Source: Corylus avellana
Taxonomy: Eukaryota > Streptophyta > Magnoliopsida > Fagales > Betulaceae
Length of the DNA stretch: 64,000 bases
Assembly: GCF_901000735.1 (NCBI RefSeq)
Contig: NC_081546.1
Span: forward strand, 18,785,220-18,849,219
Reading direction: 5' to 3'
Made by a program: the position numbers and the translations under genes. How positions within the stretch are numbered: the first letter of the stretch is position 1; the number at the start of each line of letters is the position of its first letter. Below are positions 36,446-47,560 of this stretch, piece by piece. Below the pieces are notes generated by a model. That model was given only the letters and a program-made list of their open reading frames with translations. It made no database searches and was not told the DNA's origin.

Positions 36446-36702
36446 TTCGGCCACCCCCTGGCTGGCCATTGGGGGTAGCTCAAGCCACCCCTAGCTAAAA
36501 TGGGGGTAGGCGACCACCCCTATGGCCAAAAGGAACTCTTCAGATTTTTTTTGTTTTTAAGTTTGTTAATTGGTGTTATTTTTATTAACTGATGGGTTGT
36601 TTCAGATTGGTTTGATTTTAAGTTTTTGGTTTATTTTATTTTATTTTATTTTTTGGGTTACATATTATTTTATTAATTTTTAATCTGATGGTTAATGATG
36701 CT
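36446..36702. mobile_element. Right arm of the disrupted foldback element
   Basis: Reverse complement of the arm at 23150-24157. It starts in a TTCGGCCACCCCC core, then passes through AAGTTTGTTAATTGGTGTTA, TTATTAACTGATGGGTTGTT and TTACATATTATTTTATTAAT, ending about TTTTTAATCT. It abuts LINE sequence at about 36703. Confidence 0.65.
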
Positions 36703-36739
36703 TGCTTTAAAGTGGTCAAGAAAGCTTGGGAATGAGGAG

Positions 36740-37562
36740 TAGGGCTGGCAAAATGGGTTGGTAGGTCGACACAATTACGACCTGTTACACGATTAACCTA
36801 TACACGAACACGACTCATTTAGCTAAACAGGTTGGCGGGTCTAACACGATTATAACACGAAAAATAATCGGGTAACCTAACACAACCCATTTAACCTATT
36901 TAAAATAACCGGGTCATATCAGGCTAACACAACCCGACACGACTTGTTTACTTAGAAGGTAACATGACCCGACCTGACTTGAAACATTTGAATGAAAAAT
37001 AAGAAAAAATACCCAAATCTCACCCTCACCATTCAGTCAGTTTAGCGCCGGCTTCACCTACACTCTAAGTCTCTTTCTCTCTCTCAGAACCCAAAAGATA
37101 TCACACTGCTGCAGTGGCTTCTTCATCGTCTTCATCTTGTTCCAGTGGCTTCTTCATCTTCCAAAAACCCATTTCTTCATTTGCGTTTCTTCCAAATTCC
37201 TTGATCTGCAGCCATGAGAAACATTGGGGTTTGGTTTCAGGTTAAGACCAAAGCCCTCTCTTTTGAAAGGCAATGAGTGAGAGAGAGAGAGGCGCAAGAG
37301 GCCATAGAGGCTGAAAGATAGAGAGAGTGAAGAGAGAAAGCACGTTAGGGTTACTAGGTTAGTTTAGGGTTTTTTTTTTTTTTTAAAAAAAAAAGGGGTC
37401 TGGAAGGTCACCCACTTAACCCGCCTGTTTGACCCACCAGACACGAAAATTAATCGGCTCATAAATGGGTGACTCGATTATGACCCAAACCCATTTAGGT
37501 CAAACCCAAAACTTGTTAACTTTGTGTAAGGTTCGTGGGTCGTGTCAAAATTGCCAGCCCTA
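36740..37562. mobile_element. hAT-type non-autonomous element nested in the LINE
   Basis: Ends TAGGGCTGGCAAAATGGGTT and, inverted, TAGGGCTGGCAATTTTGACA. The flanks ATGAGGAG (36732-36739) and AGGAGGAG (37563-37570) are an 8-bp duplication with one mismatch. The arms carry ACACGAC / GTCGTGT repeats. The centre (37060-37340) is CT- and GA-rich and resembles a 5' leader more than transposase sequence. Confidence 0.82.
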
Positions 37563-38241
37563 AGGAGGAGAGCCTGAGGGTGATCCACTCGATATCTTCC
37601 AAAGTAAATTGGAACATTGCAAGTGTATATTGATGGCATGGAGCAATTGGAGTGGTCGAAGGCGGAAGACTGTATGGCTAAAAAAGAAAACATAGAGGAT
37701 TGAGGTCCTTCAAGGCCAAGTAGACCTGGACACGGTGGGTGAGATTAAAAAAAATCAGAAGGCCATAGATGATATGCTTAAGAATGAATATTTAAAGTGG
37801 AAGGAAAGGGCGAGAGTTCACTGGATACAGAACTTCGATTGAAACACAAAGTTTTTTCATATGCATGCAAATCAAAGGAGGAAAATAAACTTGATCGGTG
37901 AGGTTACTAATGCAGAGGGGATGAAGTGCAGTCGCCCCTACCAGATCAACAAAGCTTTATTGGACTACTATTAGTCCTTGTTCTCGACATCAGGGCCGAT
38001 AGGAGGGGATGAGTGTCTTTCAGAGAAGGAAGAGAAAGTCACTCGAGAGATGAATGATCAACTAGCTTTGGATTTTACGGAGGAGGAACTTTGTATGGTT
38101 ATATCGCAAATGTCTCCGTATAGGTCTCCTAGACCGGGTGGATATACTCTGTGTTTCCACCAAAAGTTTTGACCGATGAATGGTAAGGAGGAATGTAAAG
38201 CTGTTCTTTTTTGCTTAAATTCTGGTAGATCTCTTGCTAAT

Positions 38242-39532
38242 TGATAAGTGCCAAATATTCCATATTTGGTCCCGTTTATTTACATTAGTTAATCCTTTAG
38301 CTGTGTCGTTATTTAATATTTTGTGTTAGTTTTGTGTTTTTAATATTTTGTAGGTCATTAAAGAAAAACTACAGCTTTAAAGGGAAAAATGAAAAGTTTG
38401 GAAGAAAGCATACTTTGAGAAGACCTAGATGAGGTGGTTAAGTTTAACCAAATCCAATAAAAGGTTAAATCGGATTAAAGTTCAGGTAGGATTAAATTTC
38501 AGATTAGATAAGATTTCAGAGTGGATTCAAATTCAGATTCTGTACATGTCACACTATTTTGACTATAACTTTCCGTTCAAATATTGGATTGAAGTAATTC
38601 AAGCGGCATTAGAAAGCTAACTCAAGATAATACAATTAGTTGTGAAATATTATTTTCCTAATTCGAACGGTTACTATGCCAAAATCGCCCCGTAATAAAA
38701 GGATACAAATCTGGACGAATCCTATTCTGATTTCAGACTTCTATTTTGACTGGGAGACGGACCTCCGAATTATCTAGGTTTACTCGGGCTTCTAGGACTT
38801 TCCTAAGCCTATAAATAGACTTCTTTGTGTTCAAGAAAATATATAGAATTTCAGAGAGCAAAATTCTACAGTTTTTCCCTTTTTAGTTTAGGTTTTATTT
38901 AGATTTAGGTTTTATTTTTATGTGGAGCTAAATTCCCAACTGAGTTTGGGGATGAAGCCTCACCGATGAAGAACATCAATACTTTCATGTAAGTCTTTAT
39001 TTATCTGATTTTATTGGATTTAATATTTCAATTGTTTTACTTCTTTTCAATATGTGGAGTGATTCTTGGATATCTTTTGTGATTCAAGGATACACTTGAT
39101 GATTTAAGATAATTTCACATAATTGATTGCTTGATTTTATTTGCCTAAATAATTGGATATCTCTTATGATTTGTGCAATGAATGGATACATGAGATGGTT
39201 TTGATTAATTGTTTGAAGCATAGTAAAACATATCTAAAATTTTAATTGTGAGAACTTCAAATTAATATTGATAAACATTGAAGTCTCTTGTTATGATTCG
39301 GTGAGTGTGAATTCTCAAACCTTAGTATTTTATCTCTTAGATTATTTTAATTAGTTTATGTTTAGTCTTTTAAATTTTCAAAACCCTTTTGGAACTAGAT
39401 TAGGATTTAATTAGTTTAGATATAAATTGTTCTTTCAAAAATACAATTCCCTGTGGGTTTGACCTTGCACTTGCAAAACATTATATTGCAAACGATTCGT
39501 GCACTTGCGAGTATATTAAAATTTACACAACA
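38242..39532. mobile_element. Solo LTR inside the LINE reverse transcriptase, perfect 5-bp duplication
   Basis: 1291 bp, TGATAAGTGCC...TTTACACAACA. CTAAT flanks both sides exactly (38237-38241, 39533-39537). Removing the LTR and one CTAAT restores a continuous LINE reading phrase (ANINSTNIVLI). It contains a TATAAATA box near 38812 and no genes. Same family as 31834-33234 and 53223-53701. Confidence 0.9.
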
Positions 39533-42221
39533 CTAATATCAATAGTACGAATATTGTGCTCATTCACTAGAAAAAGTGTCTGATAGGGTTACGGATTTTC
39601 GGCAAATTAGTTTATGCAATGTGATTTATAAAATGATGGAGAAAGTGCTAGCTAATAGAATCAAACGTATTCTGCCATATATCATCTCTCCAAATCAGAG
39701 CGCATTTGTTGCAAGGAGACAAATTACTGACAATGTGGTAGCTGCTTATGAGATTTTGCATACTATGAAGACTCGAATGAAAGGGAAGAAGGGTTTTATG
39801 GCTATGAAACTTGACATAAGCAAGGCATACAATCGGGTTGAATGGAGTTTTGTAGAAGGGGTTATGAGGAGATTGGGCTTTACGAATAGATGGATTCAAT
39901 TGATCTTGAAGTGCATCAGTTCAGTTTTATACTCAATTTTGTCCAAATGGTCTTATTAATCTATCTTGTAGAATCCGGGAATCTGCCAAGGTGATCCCTT
40001 ATCCCCTTATTTGTTCATAATGTGTGTAGAGGCCCTAAGTACGATGCTGCAATTGGCTAAGAGAAAGAAAGAGATTACAGGTGTCCCGATTGCTCGAGGA
40101 AGGGTCCGGGTTAATCACTTGTTTTTTGCAGATGATAGTCTTCTTTTCTGTAAGACGAACTTTGATGAGTGGTCACGACTGCAGAATGTGCTCGGCGGAT
40201 ATGAGCAAGCGTCTGGGCAACAACTAAATAAAGAGAAAACCTCAATCTTTTTCAGTCAAAAAAAGGTGGTGGGAACTAGACAGCAAATTTTGCTAGTTTT
40301 AGGTGTACAAGCAACAAATAATTTTAAGAAATATTTGGGTTTGCCTGCTATTGTTGGATGGTCCCGAAGGATTGCGTTCTCTTTTCTCAAAGAGAAAGTT
40401 TGGAGCCGTATTTGCAATTAGAAGAATAAATTCCTTTCTCATACAGGGAAATAAATTTTACTAAAAGCTGTGGCCCAAGCCACTCCTACATATACCATGA
40501 GTATTTTCCTTCTACCAAAGAACCTAATTAGGGAGATCAATGCCATGATGCAGAGATATTGATGGAGCCACTATGAGAAAGATTTGAAAATCCATTGAAT
40601 TAAATGGGAGAAGTTGGCCGGCTCTAAAAGTCATGGAGGGATGGGATTTCGTGACCTGGAATGTTTTAACAAAGCTTTATTAGCGAAACAATGTTGGGAT
40701 ATGCTTCAGAATCCCAATTCTCTATCTGCTAAGATCTTTAAAGCTAAATATTTTCATCAAGGTACGTTTCTTAATGCTAAGTTGGGTTGGCATCCATCTT
40801 ATCTCTGGAGAAGCATTTGGTCAGCTCCTGAGCTTCTTGTGGAGGGATTACAATGGAGGGTGGGGAACGGAAGTCAAATTTGTATTTGCCACGGTAAGTG
40901 GTTACCTCGAAACAGAGATCTAGGTAGGCTATATCCAAGAGTTGAGATTGATAAGGAGAAGCATGTCGAGGAACTCATTGATTGGACCTCCAATGAATGG
41001 CAAACTAATAGGCTACGAGAGCTATTTGATGTCGGTACGGTTGAGGCTATATGCCAAATTCCTATTGGCTCTATCACTAATAGTGATGTGCCGATTTGGA
41101 TTGCTACTACACATGGAGAGGTCATTGTGAGGAGTGCATATCATCTTCAACATGAGTTACTTTTATCGAATAAAGGGGAATGCTCTCGCACTAGACAATA
41201 GAGCTCTATGTGGAAACAAATTTGGCAGATGAACACACCTAATGTCGTGAAGGTTTTTAGGTGGAGAGCATGTCACAATGCTCTAGCCATAAAAGCAAAT
41301 TTGTTTCAATGGATGATTATAGAGGATCCATTGTGCCCTACCTGTGGAGTTGAGTTATAAACCATGGGACATGTTTCTTGGAGGTGCCTGGCTGCGAAGG
41401 ATATATGAAGTAGGTGTGGTAGTAAAATTCAAAAAAGAAGCATCGAGAATGCGGAATTTGTCTTTATATGGGAGGAACTCCAATTTTTGGGTAAGGAAGA
41501 TATAGAGCTCATGGCAGTTGTGGCTATAATGTTATGGCTTCGATGGAATGCCCTTATTTGTGGGAAAAAGGTTAGTCCATCGTCCATTGTTATCAAGTGT
41601 GCCTTGGAATCTTTGAAGGCATTCCAATTAGCTAACTCCCGGAAAGGTGGCCCGATTGACAAGGTTAGTACAAATGACATCGGTTGGGAAGTCCCCAAGA
41701 ACGGTTTTGTTAAAATAAATTGGGGTGCGGCTGTGGACAATAGTGAAAGGAAGATGGGTGTTGGGGTGGTTGTTAGAGATGGTGAGGGAGAGGTGTTGGA
41801 GACTTTGGTAGCGCCAAAAGACTTCATCATTGAGCCCGATATAGCGGAGGCAGCTGTGGCATGAAGGGCCATAAAGTTGAGTCGGGAATTGGGCTTTCAC
41901 AGGGTGGTTCTGGAGGGTGACGCCCTCCAAGAGGTGCAGGCTCTTAATAAAGAAGGGAGAAATTGGAACCGGTATGGTCATCTTATTGAGGAAGCTTGGG
42001 AATTGCTTAATTTTCTGCAAAACTGAGAGGTTAACCATGTTAAATGACATCTCAAATGGTGCAGCTCATCGACTGGCAAAGGAAGTGTTATCCCGTAGTG
42101 TGGAACGAGTCATTATTGATGAAGTTCCTAATTGCATTTTATATATTATCTCCGTAGAGCATTGTGCTTAAATTGTTTTGTTCTATATATCGCTCGATTC
42201 CTTTAAAAAAAAAAAAAAAAA

Positions 42222-42655
42222 GGAAACTTCACTTTGAACCCTTGAATTACCACCCATTTTGACATGTCCCTCTCAAACTTCAAAACTTCTCACTTTGGAC
42301 CCCTCCGTCAATTTTTGCCGTTAAAACTCTTAAAAATATAAAATTACCCTTCAATTTTCTTTTTATTAAAAAAAAAATGAAAAAAAAAGGTTATAAGGTG
42401 GCCGAACCGTGGGTCACCATGTGATTTTTTTTTAATATTTTTTTTTAATTTTTAATTTGAAATTAAGAATAAATATAGAATTTTATAAAAAAAGTCAAGG
42501 GTATAAACGTCATTGTCTAACTTTTAATGTTTAAAATCTAACGAAGGGGTCCAAAGTGATAGAAATTAAAAGTTCAGTGGTCAAAAGTGAGAGATTTTGA
42601 AATTTGAGATAGGCATGTTAAAGGGTGGTAGTTCAGGGGTATGAGAATAACTTGA
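42222..42655. mobile_element. Foldback MITE at the LINE tail
   Basis: The left arm GAAACTTCACTTTGAACCCT, TGAATTACCACCC and the right arm GGGTGGTAGTTCAGGGGTAT, TAACTTG are inverted copies. Mirrored blocks (CCCCTCCGTCAA.. / ..ACGAAGGGGTCC) follow. A short core has GGTGGCCGAACC. It appears to have inserted at the poly(A) tail of the LINE. The half element at 53030-53222 belongs to the same family. Confidence 0.65.
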
Positions 42656-43092
42656 AAATTTATTAGATTTGTCCCTTTGTAGGACACCTGGTGTAAGATG
42701 CATGCATATGTTCGTTCTAGTGTTGCCCGTTATTTATTGGAAACTTGCATGTGAAAAGGCATTATATCACGGGTGATGAATGATGATGGCATATCATTGA
42801 ATTGCATCAAGTTTCATTTTTGTGTGACACACAATAAAGTGGATTTTTCAATATTGAAATCCTAGCGTAAGGACAATAGGATAGAAATTTTGTACAATTA
42901 GTGGTTTGTAGAAAATATTTCCAACACAATCTATAAAACTATGTATTATACACCTTTTAGTATGTGAGAAATATTTATTTTTTATTTTTTATTAATACTA
43001 TTAAAAAAATATGTGTTTTTCACATATTTAAAAGACACATCATACTTAAAGACTGAGTTGAAAGAATTTCTACAACCCAATTTATAAAAGAA
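42656..43092. other. AT-rich intergenic DNA with a small hairpin
   Basis: Nothing coding. A hairpin-like stretch at about 42950-43050 contains CACCTTTTAGTATGTGAGAA and its inverted partner near TTTTTCACATATTTAAAAGA, probably an old short MITE. Confidence 0.45.
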
Positions 43093-43857
43093 GGGAAAAA
43101 TATAAAAAAGACCCTCAAACTATTAGTTGTTTGCAATATAACCTCCTAACGTTTAAAATGTACTAAAATAGCCCCCAAACTATCAAAATGTATAAAAAAT
43201 GCCACTTATTTTTTATATTCCTATAATACTCATATTCTTTTAACAAATAAAATAATAAAATAATTGTATAAATAACCAAAAAAATTAGTGAAAAATACAA
43301 AAAACCAATGCGCAAATAAATACAAAAAAAAAAAAAAATAGAATAAATAAATAATTAGTTACTGTAATTGGCCTAAATTACAAATTGCTTCATGTCGTAT
43401 TAAAGTAAAATCAATGGGCAAATAAAAACAATTTTTTAACAGAATTTGACTCCATGGGCTAAATTATGTTTGTTTGTTTGTTTGGTTTTTTTTTTTTTTT
43501 TTTTTTTTTTTGTAATATCTTAATAACTGTACCTTTGATTTTACTTTAATACGACAAGAATAGTAACTGTAGTTGGCCTAAATTATTTATTTATTCTAAA
43601 AAACTTTTTTTTTTTTGGTATTTATTCGCCCATTAGTTTTTTTTTTAATTTTTAAAAATTGTTTGGCTTTTTTTTTTTTTACAATTATTTTATTATTTTA
43701 TTTGTTAAAAGAATAGGGGTATTATAGGAATATAAAAAAAATTAGTGGCATTTTTGATACATTTTGGTAGTTTAGAAGCTACTTTAGTACCTTTTGACCA
43801 TTGGGAGGCTATATTGCAAACGACTTGTTGTTTGTGAGACTTTTTTATATTTTTACC
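43093..43857. mobile_element. Large foldback MITE
   Basis: The left arm GGGAAAAATATAAAAAAGAC and the inverted right arm GGTAAAAATATAAAAAAGTC match, with further mirrored blocks (GCCACTTATTTTTTATATTC / its complement near 43730). TATAAAAGAA (43083-43092) and TATAAAAAAA (43858-43867) may be a 10-bp duplication with one mismatch. The length of about 765 bp and AT-rich loop fit a Mutator-like MITE. Non-coding. Confidence 0.7.
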
Positions 43858-43867
43858 TATAAAAAAA

Positions 43868-44638
43868 TATATATCCAAAATAATAATATGAGTTGATCAA
43901 CTAATAAGAATCAAGATAAAATAATTGATGAGAATTTGTACAAGATGTAGCATAGTCCATTGAAATTATGGGGGGGAAAAAAATAGCTAACAGAAGGTAT
44001 TATAGTAATTTTAAATATGTGTTTCACAAAAAATAAAAAATAAGAAAAGGTTGGAGAATATGTTTGGTACGCTGGCTATTCTATTAGGAAAATAAATAGT
44101 TTTTATTGAAAATAGAAAATTGTAGAATAAAAATATAGCCTTAGAATAGCTATTCTCATGACCAATAAAGGCAATGAGAATGACTATTTTAAATGCTCGA
44201 TCATTATCATATACTCTAATATTAAAGCTATTACATTTCACTTTTTTCATTTCTAATAAAAGTTATTCATTGCAAAAATTAAAAACTAAAAAAAAAAAAA
44301 TACTTTTATTTTTTTATAAATAGCCATTCTGCATACCAAACACAGCTGAAGATCTATTTAAAAGTGTTACATCATTGCAGCTTGTTAAGGATTAAATTTC
44401 ATTTTCTCTATTGATTAGTCAAAAATTGTTAAAAAGTTCTGTACTGTTCATAGAAGAAAAAAATTCTGGATTTTTTAGGCCATCATCATCAAAATGTTAA
44501 GAACTTTGTAATAATAATCTTCCTCTTGTTTTCAGAGTTTAGAGTATATATATATATATATCAGGAAAATACCAAGATGCTCTAGTCGGTGGCACTGCCA
44601 CAAACTGTCCACAATTCTCATATCAAACACAACCAGTT
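43868..44638. other. AT-rich intergenic DNA
   Basis: No gene or clear element. A short (TA)n tract lies at 44549-44561. Confidence 0.5.
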
Positions 44639-45108
44639 GGATCCCAGTCAAGTCCTAGGCGGGTCCCGAACAAGTCCCGGTCAAATCTCAGACGAGTTTC
44701 AGTGGGGTTTCAGGCAAGTCTTGGGTGGGCTTCGGTCAAGTTCCAGGCTAGTCCCAGGCGTGTCCTGGACAAGTCTGGGTGGGTCCCAATCAAGTCCCTG
44801 CGGGGTCCCGGGCGAGTCTTGGTCAAGTCCCGATAGGGTCTCGAGTAGGTCTGGTGGAGTCTCAGGCAGGTCCAGTTGGGTCTCAGTCAAGTTTCGAGCG
44901 GGTTCCGATCAAGTCCTGGCCGAGTCTTGGGTTAGTCTTGGGCGGATTTTGGTCAAGTCCCGGGCGGGTCCTGTGCTGTAGGTCCAGGTAGGTCTCGGGC
45001 AGGTCCCGGTAGGGTCCCAAGCAGATCCAGGGCAAGTCTCAGTCAAGTCTCGGGCAGGTCCCGATCAAGTGCCAGCATGGTCTTGGGCGGGTCTTAACAG
45101 GGTTCGTC
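44639..45108. repeat. Degenerate 11-bp-period GC-rich minisatellite
   Basis: Roughly 40 diverged units of the pattern CRRGTCYYRGK (for example CAAGTCCCGGT, CGGGTCCTGTG, CAAGTCTCAGT, CGAGTCTTGGT), alternating CAAGTC and CGGGTC starts, so a 22-bp higher-order period is also visible. Because 11 is not a multiple of three, the apparent open frames here rotate through the repeat and I treat them as spurious. Confidence 0.8.
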
Positions 45109-45368
45109 AATTGAGAATGAGATGCTCAAAGTCAGAAAATAGTTTACGATTTTGAAAACCATAAACCATTTTTTAAAAATTAAAGAAGAATTTTCTATTA
45201 AAAGAAAAATATTTTTCTTTAATCACTATTTTACTTAGCACTAAGGACCAAAAAATACAAAATCATTTTTAAAAAACCATTTTACGACAAAAGAAAGGAA
45301 AGCCTTAAGTTCATAATCACCCGCTCATGAGAGCTGGACAGTAGACAGATTAAAAGATAGTAGTTGTA

Positions 45369-45386
45369 TCTTACAAAAAAAAAAAA
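45369..45386 (+). mobile_element. Micro-retroposon: TCTTAC + A run only
   Basis: TCTTAC plus about a dozen A's lies between two copies of AAAAGATAGTAGTTGTA (45352-45368 and 45387-45403), an exact 17-bp duplication apart from the A-run ambiguity. No element body. It lies about 0.7 kb upstream of the COL gene. Confidence 0.65.
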
Positions 45387-45799
45387 AAAAGATAGTAGTT
45401 GTAATGTGACAAAAGAACTACCATGTGAGGCGGCGAAGAGTCACCAAGATGAGATATTTTTAAAATTCATATCGGAAACATATTATTGGTAGACCAAAAA
45501 ACCTCTAAAAAAAAATAATATAAAAATAACAGTGGGGTCCAATTTGTTTTCTATGGTTAGATTAGCAAGAAACATAACAGAAAGTAACAACCTCTGCACT
45601 TGCAATTGGCAGTGGTGGAGAGTGACTGTACGACACATTGTGGCACCACACCCAAAAGCGACGACAGGGGACCACAAAAGTCCCAAACAAACAGTTTTAA
45701 GGCTCTCTCACGCGAATAATTGAATCATAGACCCAAAAACACGCCAAAATAAAAAACATGTCCAACTCAAAGACCCTACCCCACCGCCTTCGGGCCCAC

Positions 45800-46126
45800 A
45801 AGGAATCCCTTCTCTAGAAAGCTAGCCAATAGGAATCCAGACTAAAGATTGCCTCGAAATCAGCAGCCAATCGACGCCGAGATAAGACCAATTCGTGGGT
45901 CCCCAAGAGCTCCATCGTGTTCCTATAGCAAACCACCAAAAAGTGCATGGGCTCCCCCCCGGAGAAGAGCCTAGAGAATGGCGATGAAGACTGGAGAGTG
46001 ATGAAAAGCGAACACAATCATTCAACCAATTGGGCCCCTTAATATATATACGAGAGCACCAAAACTATTCCCTATTCAAATATTTCTCTTTCTCTTCAAT
46101 TCTTTGAGAAATTCATTCATCCATCC
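45800..46126 (+). promoter_or_regulatory. Promoter and 5' UTR of the COL gene
   Basis: TATATATA at 46043-46050 lies about 77 bases before the ATG. CCAAT boxes occur in CAACCAATTG (about 46023-46032), AGCCAATAGG (about 45823) and AGCCAATCG (about 45864). The leader after the TATA box is CT-rich (TTTCTCTTTCTCTTC). The assignment rests on motif and position only. Confidence 0.5.
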
Positions 46127-47395
46127 ATGATCGGTGAAAAGAAAGCTGCAAATGCAATGGGAGGCAAGACGGCCCGAGCTTGCGACAGCTGTTTACGCCG
46201 GCGGGCTCGCTGGTTTTGCGCCGCCGACGACGCTTTTCTTTGCCAGGCGTGCGATGCCTCGGTGCACTCCGCTAACCAGCTAGCGAGCAGGCACGAAAGG
46301 GTTCGGCTCCAAACTTCATTATCTCTGAGGCTCTCTACGACGGCAGATGAAGATTCTCCGCCGGCGTGGCACCGGGGTTTCACGCGCAAGGCGCGAACCC
46401 CGCGCAATAATCACAAACCTAAAGAGGAATTAGAGAGAGGGGTGTTCAACCCCCTGCCTTTTGTTCCGGAGATTGGCAGTGAAGAAGGGGGGTCGCCGGA
46501 TGCCGGCGGCAACGATGACGACGAGCAGCTGCTTTATCGGGTTCCGGTGTTCGACCCTTTTGCTGCCGAGCTTTGCAATGAGATGGGGAACGCGATTGTC
46601 GATGAGAGAACCACCGTGGGTGATGACATGGATGATTTACACGGGCTTCTTCCGTCGGATATGGAGCTTGCTGAGTTTGCTGCTGACGTGGAGAGCCTAC
46701 TTGGCAAAGGGGTTGAGGATTATTGTTGCGACGTTGGAGAGGGAAGATCGGTGAAGGTTGAAGAGGAAGAAGAGTTGGAAGACATTGTAGCATGTCAGTT
46801 CAATCCGCCGGTCGATATGATGAGAGAAACATTAGATTGGAATATTTTCGATTACGATGAGTCCGCGGCGGCCGAAGAGAAGGTGGAGCAGAAGGTTGCT
46901 CCCATGGCGGTGGCCGAGAACAAGATGATGAAGGGGGAGATGATTTTGAGGCTAAATTATGAGGCAGTTATAGCAGCTTGGGCCAGCCATGAGTCTCCAT
47001 GGACAGCAGGAACACGACCGGAGATCAATCCCAACGGTTGCTCGCCAGACTTTCTGGTATTAGATTATAAATTAAATAATTAAATTTATTTATTTTTATT
47101 AGCTTAAACTTTAAAAATAAGCAAATACTAATAGTTTATATATATATTATTACAGGGTTTGTTTGGTAGAGAAGGGAATGAGGCATATGGAGGAGTTGGA
47201 AGGAGTGATGACGTGGGAAGGGAAGCAAGGGTGTCAAGGTACAGAGAAAAGAGAAGGACGAGGTTGTTTTCGAAGAAGATAAGATACGAAGTAAGGAAAC
47301 TGAACGCGGAGAAGAGGCCTAGGATGAAAGGGAGATTTGTTAAGAGGACTCCGTTCATGGGGGCAACTGTCTCTCCTAATTACCTCAACAAATGA
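46127..47395 (+). CDS. CONSTANS-like B-box/CCT transcription regulator, COL6/7/8/16 type (BBX14-17 group)
   Basis: Two exons, 46127-47056 and 47156-47395, phase 0, intron GTATTA...TTACAG, giving 389 residues. One B-box zinc finger occupies residues 19-56 with C19, C22, C31, D34, C39, C42, H47 and H56 ([20 protein letters not shown], then [10 protein letters not shown]). No second B-box follows, which places it with COL6/7/8/16. The middle is acidic. The CCT domain, about residues 331-374, is encoded wholly by exon 2 ([20 protein letters not shown], then [14 protein letters not shown]). CCT domains bind DNA with NF-Y partners in the nucleus; group members act in light, flowering and chlorophyll responses, but the specific role here is unknown. 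A second in-frame ATG at 46157 ([10 protein letters not shown]) is an alternative start. It is intact. Confidence 0.94.
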
Positions 47396-47560
47396 TTAAG
47401 CCCTTCTCTCTCTCTCTCTCTCTAACAGGGATTATATTGCATTAATCTATGTATGAGCCTTTGAGGGTGCATATATGTTGTTCTTCTAACCAAAATATTG
47501 CTTATCTGGCCTGCAAACCACTAATAAAATTCATGCAGCAACAACTCTTTTCTTTTGTTT
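47396..47560 (+). promoter_or_regulatory. 3' UTR of the COL gene with poly(A) signal
   Basis: A CT microsatellite (about 47405-47424) follows the stop by about 10 bases. AATAAA at 47523-47528 is a plausible polyadenylation signal. Confidence 0.45.

Larger units (their letters stand above)
36703..42221 (+). mobile_element. L1-type LINE, decayed, with two nested insertions
   Basis: Coding remnants in order: a segment before reverse transcriptase (37571-38241, with KERARVHWIQNFDRN-like sequence and NEYLKWKE); reverse transcriptase (39533-40420, with VTDFRQISLCNVIYK, NQSAFVARRQITDN, QGDPLSPYLF and the catalytic FADDSLLF); a connecting domain (40614-41201, GGMGFRDLECFNKALLAKQ); a CPTC...H...C zinc-like motif (about 41335-41395); and RNase H (41487-42170). 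A poly(A) tail lies near 42205-42221. Endonuclease was not recognised; the 5' end is missing. Stops and frame changes make it inactive. It is interrupted by a hAT MITE (36740-37562) and a solo LTR (38242-39532). Confidence 0.88.

Noticed and set aside
39648..42050. Minus-strand open frames over the LINE
   Set aside because: The plus strand carries reverse transcriptase, zinc and RNase H motifs; the minus frames have none.
44589..44991. Open frames over the 11-bp repeat (Gly/Ser/Pro-rich predicted peptides on both strands)
   Set aside because: They arise from a stop-poor tandem repeat whose period rotates all frames; there is no domain or start context.
46117..46793. Minus-strand open frames opposite the COL gene
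   Set aside because: They are shadows of the GC-rich COL coding sequence; the plus strand has the B-box and CCT domains.
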